Assembly (NCBI GenBank): GCA_039096225.1 | Contig: JBBPEB010000013.1 | Span: forward strand, 1,221,001-1,285,000 | Length of the DNA: 64,000 nucleotides | Source of the DNA: Blastocystis sp. Blastoise | Lineage: Eukaryota > Sar > Bigyra > Opalinata > Blastocystidae | Direction of reading: 5' to 3' | Part shown: piece by piece, positions 35,204 through 53,972 of the stretch | How the letters are laid out: the number at the start of each line of letters is the position of its first letter | Numbering within the stretch: position 1 is the first letter of the stretch | The notes under the pieces: generated by a model | The model's database searches: none | What the model saw: only the letters and a program-made list of their open reading frames with translations | What the model was told of the DNA's origin: nothing | Program-made: the position numbers and the translations under genes

Positions 35204-37673
35204 AATAACAATGCTACTAGTTCTATTATTGATATTCCTATTACATCAGTATCTCAGGATATTCAAGATTCTATTCCTCTTCCTCCTCTCTCTTCTATAG
35301 AGACTAACCTTTCATCTCCTACTCAAACACCTCAAAAACAATCATTATCTTCATTCAATTCCCGCGATTCTATTCGTCAAACTCCTCAAACAGATATTTT
35401 AGGATTATTACAGCAATCAAGTGCACAAGCTTATCGGCATATTCTGAAAACACCCTATTCAACTAAATTAGATAAAACTAAAAATAAAATTAAACCTAAA
35501 TTGATGCCTGAATCATCCAAGAAATCAAATCAAAAGAATAGTAATACTACTACTACCACTACTACCACTAGAAAATCTATCTTTGATATTCTTGCCAAAC
35601 ATTCTGTTAATTCAACAGAACAAAAAGATAAATCATCTGTATCTACTAGAAACCAATCAAATAGATTGTTAGCTACAAAGAGACGAATGGAAAATGATAA
35701 TAATATTCCTGCAAAACGTATTCCTACAAGTAAAGCATTACAATCTAAATTAAATATTATGAATAATAAACAAGAAATAAATAGAAAAACTATTGTTTCT
35801 AATAATAATATAATAAAGAGAAAACAATTAGAGAATACAAATAAGGCATCGAATATAAATATAAATACTAAGGGTAATACTAATACAACTTCAATGGGTA
35901 TATTAGAGACACAACCTGTACAAGACTCTTTATTATCAACAATATCTCTTTCCAGATCAAATAAGACACAATGTTCACAAGTCAATGTTCTTCAATCCCA
36001 TAAAACGAATTCTTCATCTCTAATAGAAACACGTTCATCTATTAATAAAACTACTCTATCTTCTTCTATTCCTCTTACAAAGGAAACAAGAAAAGTAGAA
36101 ATAGGTATAGGTTCATCTGGTCGTACTCTTAGCTCTCGAATTAAGAATATCTTATCAGATACAACTAATGTGACTATAAAGAGTAATAAAGATAATAATA
36201 GTGATAGTAATGCTAATAATAATAATAATTCTACTAATAATAATGATATTAATAATAATAATGCTAATAATAAGGGTACTATTAGTGATAATAATAGCAC
36301 TAAAAATAATACAGCTAATACTATTACTATTGCTAATTATAATGATAATAATTCAACTACTAATAATACTTTCACTAATTCTCATAATACTATAAAAGAG
36401 GGTATTACTCTTCCTCCTCTTGTATCTATATCATCAAATATAAATAAAGATTCTACATCTATAAAGTCATCTATTAAAAATACAAATAATTCACAAATAT
36501 CTTCTACAACCTGTGTTAATCAAAATAAAAGTAAAAACACAATATACAATCATATTCCTTCATTAGATGCTATAAATAGTAAAGAGAATACTATTCCATC
36601 CTCTGTCCAATCAAAAGATGGAATATCATCTCGACGTTGTATATCTTCTATTTTTCTATCTCCTCCTCGTTCTCCCCGACAAAGTTCAAATACCATCCCT
36701 TTACCACCTTTAGATATTAAACCATTTGTATATATATATATATTCATTCAAATCACTGTTTATTTTTAAGTTTTATATACTTATAATAATGTTGATTATT
36801 TATATAATAATATTTTTTATGTGAGTGTATATGTAATATAATATAATATAATATAATATAATATAATATAATATAATATAATATAATATAATATAATATA
36901 ATATAATATAATATAATATAATATAATATAATATAATATAATATAATATAATATAATATAATATAATATAATATAATATAATATAATATAATATAATATA
37001 ATATAATATAATATAATATAATATAATATAATATAATATAATATAATATAATATAATATAATAAATAATATCTTTAGAAAGTAGCTAATAAACCAACGGT
37101 AGCTTCATTAGCCAAAGATGTTAAATATGCAAATAACCGCGAATTTCTAAAACAGAAGGCTGGCGTTATAACACCTGTTTATACAAAGAAATCAAGTATT
37201 TTTTATTAATATATATATATATTAAATTGAATTCATTTTTATTTTAGTATAATTGATTTATATTGATTTAATTTATATTTTATGTATATTAATAGAAAAG
37301 ATGATAAGATCGAAACCTTCTTCACAATATAAGAAGAAAACCGTTAAGTCTATATCACTTCCACCTCTTGAGAAGAGAGTCATTAACCATAAATCAACAA
37401 AACAAACCAATAAACAAATTCCTGTAGATATTCACCAAATATTCAGACCCAATAGTATATATATATATATAATGATTATTATATTGTGTTATTGAATTAT
37501 AAACAAATAATTATATATAATAACATTATCATAAATATTATGTTTTTCTAGCTAAGAGAGAATTGAATCCTATTTTAGAGAAAGTATTACATGGTCCTGG
37601 ATACCAACCTCGAAGTTCGAAACGTCCGTTAACAGTTACTAAAGAATTCAATATAAAAAGCTCAAAGAAATAA
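31687..37673 (+). CDS. 1675-residue Ser/Asn/Thr-rich low-complexity protein, nine exons
   Basis: Exons 31687-31775, 31811-31847, 31892-32167, 32269-33684, 33836-34027, 34109-36727, 37078-37195, 37296-37454 and 37552-37673 keep one frame throughout. Most of the protein is acidic and Ser/Thr/Asn-rich with poly-Asn runs encoded by AAT repeats (about 32975-33055, 35070-35215, 36200-36370). Islands of better sequence are basic and Ser-rich: PSSRRSSRRISLVENTIPS, SISVLELLSPPPLVKITKK, RKSIFDILAKHSVNS, and a more ordered C-terminus (VANKPTVASLAKDVKYANNR; ILEKVLHGPGYQPRSSKRPL). The motif LPPL recurs. No domain recognised; it looks like a large disordered phosphoprotein, perhaps cytoskeletal or chromosomal. 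Intron 6 holds a 235-bp ATAAT repeat. Confidence 0.75.
36832..37064. repeat. (ATAAT)n pentanucleotide repeat in an intron
   Basis: About 46 near-perfect copies of ATAAT on the plus strand, inside intron 6 (36728-37077) of the Ser/Asn-rich gene. On the transcribed (sense) strand the unit is ATAAT. Confidence 0.95.
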
Positions 37674-38218
37674 ACATTACTCTCGTTATTCTTTTATCTT
37701 TTATATTTGTCTTTTTGTAACCTTTTTCACTTTTTTTGTGTCTAATAAACATATTTATAGTTTTTCCTGTTTGTTAATTTCCATAGTTTTGTATTGTATT
37801 ATATATATATACTATTATAAAAACATAACAATTCAATTTATTTATAATACAAATTAATAATATCGAAAACAAAATAGATATTATGATACAAATGAGTTGA
37901 TAGTGCAAAAGAATAGAAGTACTATTATTATTATGGCATTTAATATAGAATAGCTATCAAATGATAAAATAAACAAAGAGAAGAAGAAGAAGAAACAGAA
38001 AAGAGTAACAATAATTATTATAAACAATATTAGAATTCAATTATGTAATTAGTCTATAAGCTAGATATAGATATATATATATATATCTTATATTTTAATA
38101 AAGAATATATCTTTATTCTTTACCCCTATAAATAAGAAAAACTAATATAAATAAGAAAAACTAATATAAATAATAAAAAATATATATATATTAATTGATA
38201 TAAAAAGAAATAAATACA
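37674..38218. other. intergenic region between convergent genes
   Basis: AT-rich spacer between the stop of the Ser/Asn-rich gene and the stop of the minus-strand KDEL-receptor-like gene. Contains a twice-repeated AATAAGAAAAACTAATATA near 38135-38175. Nothing else seen. Confidence 0.5.
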
Positions 38219-38376
38219 CTAATCAACCCGCTCATTTTGAAATGTGGGGAGTTTCATGGGTGCGTCATCGATGGCTCTATAACGAAAATATATAAGTAAT
38301 TAAGAATAAAATATAATAATATCAAATATATATAGAGATTATTAATAGAGAATTACTATGATAAGAATTTATATCA

Positions 38377-38456
<80 letters not shown>

Positions 38457-39861
38457 CATAGACAATAAATATATATACGCTTTAATATAGAAATAAACGT
38501 ATTCAGTCATAAGGAAGAGTTGAAAGATTTGAGTAATTAATAAGAATTGTCCTGAGAAATGACTTGAAAACCAAGTATAGCCAATATTTAGTTCTTTATA
38601 AGAAGAGATCCAAAAGAAAAAGCTGAAAAGACGAGATATAAACAAACAAAAGATAAAATTTGATGTATATTCGTGAATTGTTTCATTCTATATATGAATT
38701 GTTTCATAGGAACATCAAGAATATAATAAAAATAGTATCTAATAGTTATATAAAAATGAATATATTTTTATATATAATATAATATAATATACTCTTGATT
38801 TTTTAATCATATAGAGTTCTGGGAGAATACTTAGTGTTTCTAACAGATGTGACGCATACCATAAGAAGTCATATATATATATATCGGAGAGATTTGAATG
38901 GAAAAACTATATCATTATAGTATTATATATATTATATTATATTATATTATATTATATTATATTATATTATATTATATTATATTATATTATATTATATTAT
39001 ATTATATTATATTATATTATATTATATTATATTATATTATATTATATTATATTATATTATATTATATTATATTATATTATATTATATTATATTATATTAT
39101 ATTATATTATATTATATTATATTATATTATATTATATTATATTATATATATATATATTATATTATATTATATTATATTATATTATATTATATTATATTAT
39201 ATTATATTATATTATATTATATTATATTATATTATATTATATTATATTATATTATATTATATTATATTATATATATTAATTATTAATATACTAATCCAAT
39301 AAGAATACAAGGACCAATAATAATATACGTAGAGAGAAGAGATGAAGAACAAATATTCAAGTAAGTATCCTATAAATTAAAATAGAATATTATATATTTT
39401 ATATAAACAACAGTATTTTAAAAATATAAATGATTTTTATATAAATACTTGATGTGAATTATGAGTATAAGAATATGTGTATTTGATTAGAATAAACACA
39501 TAGCATAAAGTAACTAATGTTAATATTTCTATAAACTGATAGAGCCAATCTCCAGATCTATAAAAATATATATATTATATAGTATATAATTGACTACTTT
39601 TTTTTATAGTGTTTAAAAACAATATAATCAGCTTTAAAAGATTGAAAATAACTTAATATACTTATCATAAGGTAAATAAGCTTGACATCCTGTAATAACT
39701 ATACACCTACATAAGTATACATGAATAAAACAGAAAATAGTTTTCATCGATATTCCTATACACAGACATGAATAAATATAATATTTAGTAATATATATAC
39801 CAGAAACTGACTTTGTAACTAGTATTTTATAAAGAACAAGAATAAAGCCGAAACAATTCAT
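38219..39861 (-). CDS. KDEL-receptor-like (ERD2 family) membrane protein
   Basis: Minus-strand multi-exon gene. Exon 1 (39801-39861) reads MNCFGFILVLYKILVTKSVS and joins G|ISMKT in exon 2, matching the ERD2 motif IKSCAGVSLKTQ. Later exons encode hydrophobic segments: YQFIEILTLVTLCYVFILIK; a segment DTYLNICSSSLLSTYIIIGP; then LWYASHLLETLSILPELYMI, close to ERD2 TFSIYLESVAILPQLFMI; and SRLFSFFFWISSYKEL with LMTEYVYFYIK, like YRALYLFNWI and YFYLYVTK. It ends NERVD and TAG at 38221-38219. ERD2 proteins are seven-helix Golgi receptors that return HDEL/KDEL proteins to the ER. The N-terminus is shorter than usual, so an upstream exon may be missing; similarity is distant, and a diverged relative is possible. 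One intron is a 345-bp ATAAT repeat. Confidence 0.7.
38379..38452. repeat. (TA)n microsatellite in an intron
   Basis: About 74 bases of pure TA in an intron of the KDEL-receptor-like gene. Confidence 0.9.
38927..39272. repeat. (ATTAT)n pentanucleotide repeat, about 69 units
   Basis: Plus-strand reading is ATTAT; the host gene is on the minus strand, so the sense unit is ATAAT, the same as in the repeat at 36832. One small interruption of TA repeats at about 39145. Confidence 0.95.
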
Positions 39862-39880
39862 AATACTACTAAGTGTCTAG

Positions 39881-40298
39881 ATGAATAGGATAAAATCAAT
39901 AGTATATAAACATTTACAAGGAAGAAGGAGAAGTCTCCATCAGAAAGGAAATGATAAGAAAAAAGTAAAAAGAAAGCAAAGAAACTCCAAATCAACACCA
40001 TCAGCTTATTTTTTCTTAGTATTTTGTTCATATTTCTATGTTGGATATGTATATAATTAATTTCAGAGATATCATAAGTGAATACATGGAGTCTAAAGAT
40101 ATTGAAAGTGGAAAGAAAGAACTACCACTAATTGAAGTTTTCAGTGTTGTGTCAATCATTCTCAATGTAGCTATATATGGGAAAAAGAAAATATCTAGCA
40201 GATTGATCAAATTCACAGAAGAATATCAACGACATATCATCATGGGATCGGATATCGAAATAAGTTATAAAAGAGATCAAGGATATTGTTTTGTGTAA
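39881..40298 (+). CDS. 120-residue protein of unknown function, two exons
   Basis: Exons 39881-39964 and 40020-40298 with a 55-base GT-AG intron, joined in phase 0. The N-terminus is short and very basic (MNRIKSIVYKHLQGRRRSLH, then KKK). Exon 2 encodes a mostly helical segment (MLDMYIINFRDIISEYMESK; LPLIEVFSVVSIILNVAIYG; KKKISSRLIKFTEEYQRHII). I do not recognise the family; a small DNA- or RNA-binding protein is possible from the charge pattern. The start lies only 19 bases from the start of the divergent KDEL-receptor-like gene. Confidence 0.55.
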
Positions 40299-40574
40299 CG
40301 GTACCGCATCAATACCGAGTTTCTTGGTTATCTATTCAAAACTGCGGAACTATATACTTTTGGATAAAATGAAAATAAACATGGTTATTTCGTTTTTTCA
40401 AAAAAAGAAAAACAATTTCCTTCTGCTTTTTTAAATAGTTTACAAGAGGTATATTCATGATAGACTAACTCTATTGATTTATATTATCAATAAATATATT
40501 TGAATCTACAGACATTTACTCGATATTTATATATAGAGATTCTATTCTTTGAAACATTACTCTTTCTAATCAAT

Positions 40575-41315
40575 ATGGAAAATCAAGTATGTTTATATTT
40601 TGAAAATTAGTTTTACTTTTTATTCTAATTATTCTAGGTAGAACAAAAACATTATTCAACTGGTATTTTTTAACTCTTATTTTGTTTAAATGTTATTATT
40701 TTATTAGAGAAAGGTCGTGGATTAGACACCAACTCACGTAATGGTGGCAGATCTGGTCGTTACGATGAACTTCCTTATTCTGGTCCTGGTCCTGCTAAAT
40801 GTATATATTTTTTAAAATTTTCTACTTTTTAATATCTATTTGCGTTTAATAAATATTAAGAATAGAATTATACTATTTGAACTTATATATATTCTATATT
40901 TTATTAGAATTGATATAAAACTATGTTATCTATATATAAATATTCTTTAGCTGTTGAGGGATGGTTATTATTTGTTACAGGTATTCATCCTGAAGCTCAA
41001 GAAGAAGATGTTTTGGATAAATTCGCTGATTTCGGTCAAGTTAAAAATATGCATTTAAATATTAATAGACGTACTGGTTTCGTTATGGTATATATCATTA
41101 ATATTATTATTGTTTTTTTTTATCAATTTATAACTTTATTTTTGTATGTATATCTTGTTTATAATCCATTATATATACATATAATGTATCTATAGGGATA
41201 TGCTCTTGTAGAATTTTCTCAATTTGAAGAAGCTAAGAGTGCTAAAGAAGCCTTAAATGGAGATTCTATTTTAGGACAACAAATCACAGTAGACTGGGCA
41301 TTCTATAATAACTAA
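40575..41315 (+). CDS. RBM8A: exon junction complex RNA-binding protein Y14
   Basis: Exons 40575-40586, 40638-40662, 40708-40800, 40951-41087 and 41196-41315 give 128 residues. The N-terminal third is Gly/Arg-rich ([20 protein letters not shown], then GPGPAKSVEGW). The single RRM spans residues about 47-125: [19 protein letters not shown], then [20 protein letters not shown] and the RNP1 motif GYALVEF, ending [13 protein letters not shown]. The block NIHLNxDRRTGxxxGYALVE is diagnostic for Y14/Tsunagi. Y14 pairs with Mago in the exon junction complex deposited on spliced mRNA, consistent with the intron-rich genome. The first exon holds only four codons. Confidence 0.95.
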
Positions 41316-41485
41316 ATTATCACAAACTCTTTACTATATTCACTTATTTATATAATTAATGTACATGTCTTCATTGTTTTGTTATAAAAATACTTAAAAT
41401 CAAATATCAATTCTTTGATTAATTAAATAATCTTACAGTAATGAATTTTGAAACTCTTTTTATTAAAAATATAAAATATATAGAG

Positions 41486-41490
41486 AAAAA
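41486..41490 (-). terminator. RNA polymerase III T-run terminator of tRNA-Leu
   Basis: Five T residues on the minus strand, six bases after the tRNA 3' end. Confidence 0.8.
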
Positions 41491-41495
41491 GATAT

Positions 41496-41576
41496 GCACG
41501 AAGCGGGACTCGAACCCGCGCATGCGAACATACTACGGCCTTAACGTAGCTCCTTAGACCACTCGGACATCCGTGC
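41496..41576 (-). tRNA. tRNA-Leu (anticodon AAG)
   Basis: 81 bases on the minus strand. Acceptor GCACGGA pairs with TTCGTGC; D arm TCCGAGTGGTCTAAGGA; anticodon stem CTACG/CGTAG encloses loop TTAAGGC with anticodon AAG; long class II variable arm ATG-TTCG-CAT; T arm GCGGG-TTCGAGT-CCCGC. No intron. Internal A and B boxes are intact and a TTTTT terminator follows on the minus strand (41486-41490). Confidence 0.97.
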
Positions 41577-42332
41577 TTCTGGAATTTGTTTCTTAACGAT
41601 ATATATCATATACTATAATTATTATTTATTATTTATTCATTTCTGGCTTATTTTCGTTGAGATTGGTATCATTTATTGAGATACAACTATTTTATAACTA
41701 ATATTTTTTAGATTTTTGAAAAATGGAAAAAAATGTTTTCAAAAACTGATCAGTATGTAAAATATAGTATGCTAAAGTAAATATACGTTATTTGCATGTT
41801 ATAATAATTGTTTGTATATGATAAATTTTGTATTGAAACAATAGTTTATTATATACAGAAAAAACAAATTTTCTTTGTTTTTTTGTGATATTACTTTCGT
41901 TAGGTCAAGTATAAATATTTTGAAAATATTTTTTGTTGCTTTGAGTGTCTTTTTATTTGTTATGTTATATAAATGTTTAATAAAACATGTAATCCATCAC
42001 GGTCACTGACAGACTAGCCAAAAAAAGAGACTTTTATTATATATAATAATTAAACTAAACTGAATAAGGAAATGCTTGAATAATAATTAGAATTAAAAAC
42101 AACAATGATTGATTTATGTAGTTTTATTCATTTATTTCTCCTGTCTTTTTTTACTTTCATATATGTATAATGGAAATCAATTGACAAGAATTTCAAAATG
42201 TATATTTTTTCACAATTTAAACAACATATGTATGTTTTTGTTTTTATTAAATTCAGACGGTTTCAACAGTGAACTTTTTCTGTTGAAAAATGATAGAAGA
42301 AAACAATATTTTTTTTTTCTGTTTGAATTGAA
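41577..42332. other. intergenic region upstream of ALG8
   Basis: No supported gene. Carries upstream control sequence for the tRNA (minus strand) and ALG8 (plus strand); no motif identified. Confidence 0.5.
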
Positions 42333-44105
42333 ATGGAGTCCTTTAAGCATTTAATAAAAGGAAGAAATGAATTTTCATCTTCAGCATTTCAAATATTTTT
42401 GTTGGCTACTGCAATAAAGTTATTACTTATTCCATCGTATCGTAGTACCGATTTTGAAGTACATAGAAATTGGTTAGCTATCACTCATAACCTTCCCCAT
42501 GAAAAATGGTACTTTGAAGTATATGATTTCGTGCTTAACAATCAATATTTATTGCTTTTTCTAGGATACATCTATTTGGACACTTGATTATCCTCCATTT
42601 TTTGCATGGTTTGAATATTTTATATCGTTATTTGCTCAGAAATTTGATCCTTCTATACTGACTGTAAGTTATTATTGAGAATTGTATCAATTCTTGTTTT
42701 TTTTATTTCTTTTAGATACAATCCACTCCACTTGAGACTCAAAATACTATATTATTTCAACGTCTTTCTGTGATTGTAGCAGATCTCGTTTTTTATTTAG
42801 GTGTTTATATGTATTGTTGTACTTGGCCGAAAACAACCACTGTCGAAATATCATCTTCGTATGTTATATATATATATTTGATAATATACATATTAATTAT
42901 TTATATATAGAACATATAAAAAAGAAATAGTGTTTTCATTTTGTATTTTATGTCCTGCATTATTTATGGTAGATCATATTCATTTTCAATATAATGGATT
43001 TCTCATGGGAATTTATCTTATCAGTATCTCTCTTATACGACAGGTATATATATATATTTATGAACATATTCTAATTATTATTTTATGGTTTATATGTGCT
43101 AAATTGTTTTTTATTATATATTTTATATACTATTTTTTTATAATAGTCTATATAATAATATAATATTTATAATATTCTATATAATACTATAATAGTCTAT
43201 ATAATACTATAATACTCTATATAATACTCTATATAATACTATAACACTCTATATAATACTATAATACTCTATATAATATTTATAATATTCTATATAATAC
43301 TATAATAGTCTATATAATACTATAATACTCTATATAATACTCTATATACTATTCTCTATAGAATCGTGATTTACTGAGTGCCGTTGTGTTTAGTTGTCTT
43401 TTGAATTTCAAGCATATATTTATGTACCAGGCTCCTGTCTATTTCTGTTACCTTCTTCTACATTACTGTTACGTATCTAAAGATATCGAAGACCCTCAAT
43501 TATTTGTATATATTCATATTCTATTTATTTATATACATTCATTCTATATAATACTTATATGTTTATTCTTTTCATTTTATTTATATTTTATGTTCCTTGT
43601 TCTCCACATTATTGTATATCTATTCAATTATTTCTCATGAATATTTCTCTATTTTCTCTATAATTCTTTATATTTCCAGGAGGATGAGATCCCTGACACG
43701 CGTCGTCCCTCGGAAATCGAACGTACTATGTACGTACAAGAATCTAAACGTATCTTTTCCGTTAAGCGATTCCTAGCTCTTGCAAGTGTTGTTATTATTA
43801 GTATATATATTATTATATTCTTATATATATATTATTATATATGCATATTTTTTTATATACATAATTATCGAATTGCCATTTATTATTTATTTATTCTATA
43901 ATATATATATATATCTTTAACTTTATATACATAGCCTTCTTTATTTCTTTCTATCCCTTTCTTATGCCTTCCTCTCAACCTCGGTCACTTCTCACTCTTA
44001 CTACTAACCTAAAGCAATTATATTCGCGGTTATTCCCCTTTAAAAGAGGCCTTATTCATACCTATTGGGCACCCAACATCTGGGCATTATATACATTCCT
44101 TGATA

Positions 44106-44158
<53 letters not shown>

Positions 44159-44449
44159 ATAGATTCTTACCTTTATATGCTCATTATTCTGTAAATATAC
44201 TGGTACATTCTGTTCAGTTCCTGTATATATATATATATAATATATATATAATATATATATATATATATTATATATATATATATAGCATACATTTGTAGGT
44301 ACGTCGGGTGTGACAGGAGATATAGTATATAATATACTACCCAACATTCCCTCTTGGCTCACCTTCCTTCTTACACTACTCTTCATATTCCCATGCCTTA
44401 TTCCTATATTTATGCATCCTCACCCACGTCTATTTGTCAATTGTATATA

Positions 44450-44490
<41 letters not shown>

Positions 44491-44801
44491 CTATATATCT
44501 ATATATCTATATATATATATATATATATAGCTTTAATTACTTGTTCTTTCGTTTCCTTCCTATTTGGTTGGCACGTACATGAAAAGGCGTTACTTACTAT
44601 TCTTATTCCTATTACAATCATATGTTGTGACACAGCCTCTGACGCGCGTCTTTTCATCGTTTTCTCTACTATAACAAACTTTGCATTATTCCCGTTATTA
44701 TTCAAACCTCAGGAACAGATCACTGCTCTTTTATTCACGGTTATTTACTATTATTCAGCCAGATTAACATTAGATGACTTTCATAAAAATGCTCAAAAAG
44801 C

Positions 44802-44875
<74 letters not shown>

Positions 44876-45069
44876 TATATATATATTACTATTAACATAA
44901 TTACTTAATTTCTATATATATATATTAGTATCACTATTCATTACTTATATATATATATATAGACGTATAGTACAAGAAGGAGTAAAATTATCTCTCTTTG
45001 ATTATATTATATTAAATTCGATCCTTGGTCTTTATCTATATAATACATTCATTCATCCTTTATTATTCG

Positions 45070-45132
<63 letters not shown>

Positions 45133-45340
45133 ATTCAATTATTATTAACTATATATATATATGTATAGTAATCGTTATCCTTTCATTCCGTTAATGTTAA
45201 CATCTGTACTGTGTTCTGTTGGCGTTATATACTGTTTCTTCTTATCCCTCATTTCTAGTTACAAAAAGCATGATGTTGTTCATTCCTATTTAGATACACC
45301 TGTGTCAACAGATACGTCAGAAATGGAAAGTGAGGGATAA
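42333..45340 (+). CDS. ALG8: ALG8-type dolichyl-P-glucose glucosyltransferase, twelve exons
   Basis: Exons 42333-42518, 42565-42663, 42716-42858, 42911-43043, 43362-43505, 43680-43800, 43935-44107, 44163-44222, 44286-44442, 44531-44804, 44963-45070 and 45169-45340 keep one frame and give 589 residues. Family motifs are clear: [82 protein letters not shown]; and [26 protein letters not shown] separates ALG8 from ALG6. The enzyme adds the second glucose to the lipid-linked oligosaccharide in the ER lumen before N-glycosylation; the protein is a multi-pass ER membrane protein. Its presence implies a glucosylated N-glycan precursor. Introns are mostly TA repeats; intron 4 (43044-43361) is a tandem array. 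Confidence 0.95.
43140..43350. repeat. imperfect tandem repeat in ALG8 intron 4
   Basis: Repeated units of 16-18 bases close to CTATATAATACTATAA, fourteen or so copies, filling most of the intron. Confidence 0.85.
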
Positions 45341-48125
45341 AGAAATACTATTCCATCATATCATCAATTTAACTATGTATATATAATCAATATTCTATGT
45401 ATATACTTTTAATTATATATGTATTCATTGATATAATATTCATTCTTTTCATTTTTTCTTTTTCTTGGTTTTTTAATTATTTATCATATCTATACTCTAT
45501 TATATTCATATCTCATATATCTATTTTAATTTGCATAATTATGTTTATTATTATATATCTATATCTTTGTCATTTCTTCAAGTAATATGGCTATTTTATA
45601 TGTTTCGTTCTCTTGTATATGTCTTACTTAATAAATGATGAAAACATATATAGTTAACTAATTAATATCTATATATGCTATATAACTATTTAAAAGCATC
45701 TTTTAAGTATTATAATACATGCGTTCATCAACGTTCTATTAGTAATTTACGATTACTTTTATTTATATATTTATTATATATATACATTTTTTTTACATAT
45801 AAGATGACTTTTAAGTATAAGAGGTATTTTGGTGTGTCTAACACTTTTTGTCATATAGAATTCATTAAAATGAACAAGAGATCAGAATTATACCAATAGA
45901 TAAGGATACTTGTAGATAATAAAGTAATGATAATGATGAAACAGTCAAGTAGTCATTTGATGAAGTTCATGAATTCAGGCGAAACAAGTATTAACAAAAA
46001 AAGATGATTTAGAATGAGTGTATAATAACTAATAAATTCATATATATTAAAGATATAAAAATGGAAATGGAAAAGATAGTTTTTTTAATGTATATATGTA
46101 AGGAATGTATTTACTCATAATAGTTATATATCTTAGATTTAAAGAGTTCAATATTTAAAGGTATAATTATTGTAACAGTCATTCAAATGTAAATTATGTA
46201 ATAAAAACAAAATAAAAAAAATAAAATAAAAAATATGTATAACAATAACAGAAATAAATAGTTGAATTGAAGTCAAGAAAACAGAATAAAAATATGAAGA
46301 GAAATGATAACAACAAATAAATAATGAAAGAATCTTTATATAACAAAAGGAGAATATATATATATATATATAAATAATATACATATATATATATATATAA
46401 AGGAAATGAATAAAGATATGGTAAAAAAGTTCCCTAAAAACCAAATGATGAAAAGACAGAGAAATAAGATAAGGTATACATAAATATATATAAATAAATA
46501 AACAAATAAAAGGGTTAATATATAAAAAATGATTATATAAATACAAAATAATAATAAAAAAATGTAATATATATATATAGAATGTTGACTTATAAGAACC
46601 AGAATATAAAAAAAGAGAATGCCGTTTATATTTAAGAAAAGAGTATATTTTAATGAAATCTAAAACAAATTTGATAAAAATACTTTCTAAAGAAAATAAA
46701 TCAAAAAGTATATAAAAGAATTATATACTAATAAGCGATCAATAAAATGAAAAGAAAATAGATAAAAAAAAGCAACAACAAAAATTTAAAACGTATAAAT
46801 ATAAATATCAAATCTAAAATAGATTATTATATAAATTATAAAAGAATAAGTATTAATAAATACATAATGAAATGATTAAATACGAGAAAATAGCATTAAG
46901 ACAAAAAACAGAATTTAAAGAAAAAACAAGTTAAAATATAATAAATAATAACGAAAAACTATACTTTTTAAATATAAGCAGAAACGGTTTGAATAGATGT
47001 TTATTTGTAAATAATAATGAAAACATATATATATATATTATATATATACGACATGGTTCTTAAAAAAAAATATAATAATTAGTTTAAAAAGAAAAAAGTT
47101 ACACGTATATATATATATATAAGAATACGTTATAAATTATGAAAATAGATATATAAATATATATATTTAGATTAAATTAATAAGTACTAACTAAATAATC
47201 TTATAATAATATATATATTATATATATTATATATATTATATATGATAATTAGGAATTGTGAAATTATAAAAAACAATTTAGAATATTTAGAGATATATAT
47301 ATATTAATAAATACATATATATATATATATATATATACTATTAATTTATATATGAATAATCATATATTATAATAAAATAAGAATGAGAAAGAAAAGAAAT
47401 TAAAAAAGAAAACATTATAAATATAAATAAAAAACCATAAATAGATGATAAATACAATAATGTCTTAAATAGTTTTATTTATATAAAACATACCATTATA
47501 GATACACTTAAAGAATGTATATATAATAATGAAAACTTATGAATATATATATATATATAGATAATATATATATATATATAGATTTTAAAATTATTAAAAA
47601 AGGATATAAAAAATGAATATATATATATAAGTACATAAGGAATAAAGAGAAAGAGAAGGGAATAAACTATAGGTAATTAAAAAAATGAATAATACTATAT
47701 ATATAGATAAATAAAATATATTTGTATGTATATATATTATATATATATATACAAAAAATATTAATAAACAACATCTATATATATATATATAAATAGGATA
47801 AAAATAATACGTAAAAGGTTTTAAAAAAAAGGGAAATATAGATAATTAAATATATAGATATACAATTAAGCATAAAATTAATATAAAATAGAAAAAAATA
47901 TATAAAAGTATCTATATATATATAATCCTGTAACTGAGTGTTAAAGAATTATATAGATAATTAGAGTAAAATAAAAGTATATATATATATATATATCGAA
48001 TAGTAGTAAATTATGAAAATAATAAATTAAAAAACGAGTATTAAATCAATATATAAATAAATAAATAAAAATAAAATGAATATTGTCTTAAGATTATAAT
48101 AATATATATATAAGTAATAATAGTA
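45341..48125. other. gene-free, extremely AT-rich stretch
   Basis: 2.8 kb between ALG8 and the PUF gene with no supported coding frame. Many short TA runs (for example 46350-46400, 47210-47240, 47555-47580, 47975-47997). The open frames present are composed of Ile/Tyr runs from TA repeats. No RNA gene seen. Confidence 0.6.

Positions 48126-53972
<5,847 letters not shown>

Noticed and set aside
34843-35211. Leu/Val-rich minus-strand frame
   Set aside because: Antisense shadow of the poly-Asn coding region of the Ser/Asn-rich gene.
38898-39302. 134-residue frame of repeated YIILYYI
   Set aside because: Pure translation of the (ATTAT)n array; it lies in an intron of the minus-strand KDEL-receptor-like gene.
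39881-40298. HMG-box protein (reading SAYFFL into RDIISEY)
   Set aside because: That splice puts exon 2 out of frame; the in-phase intron 39965-40019 removes the SAYFFL segment.
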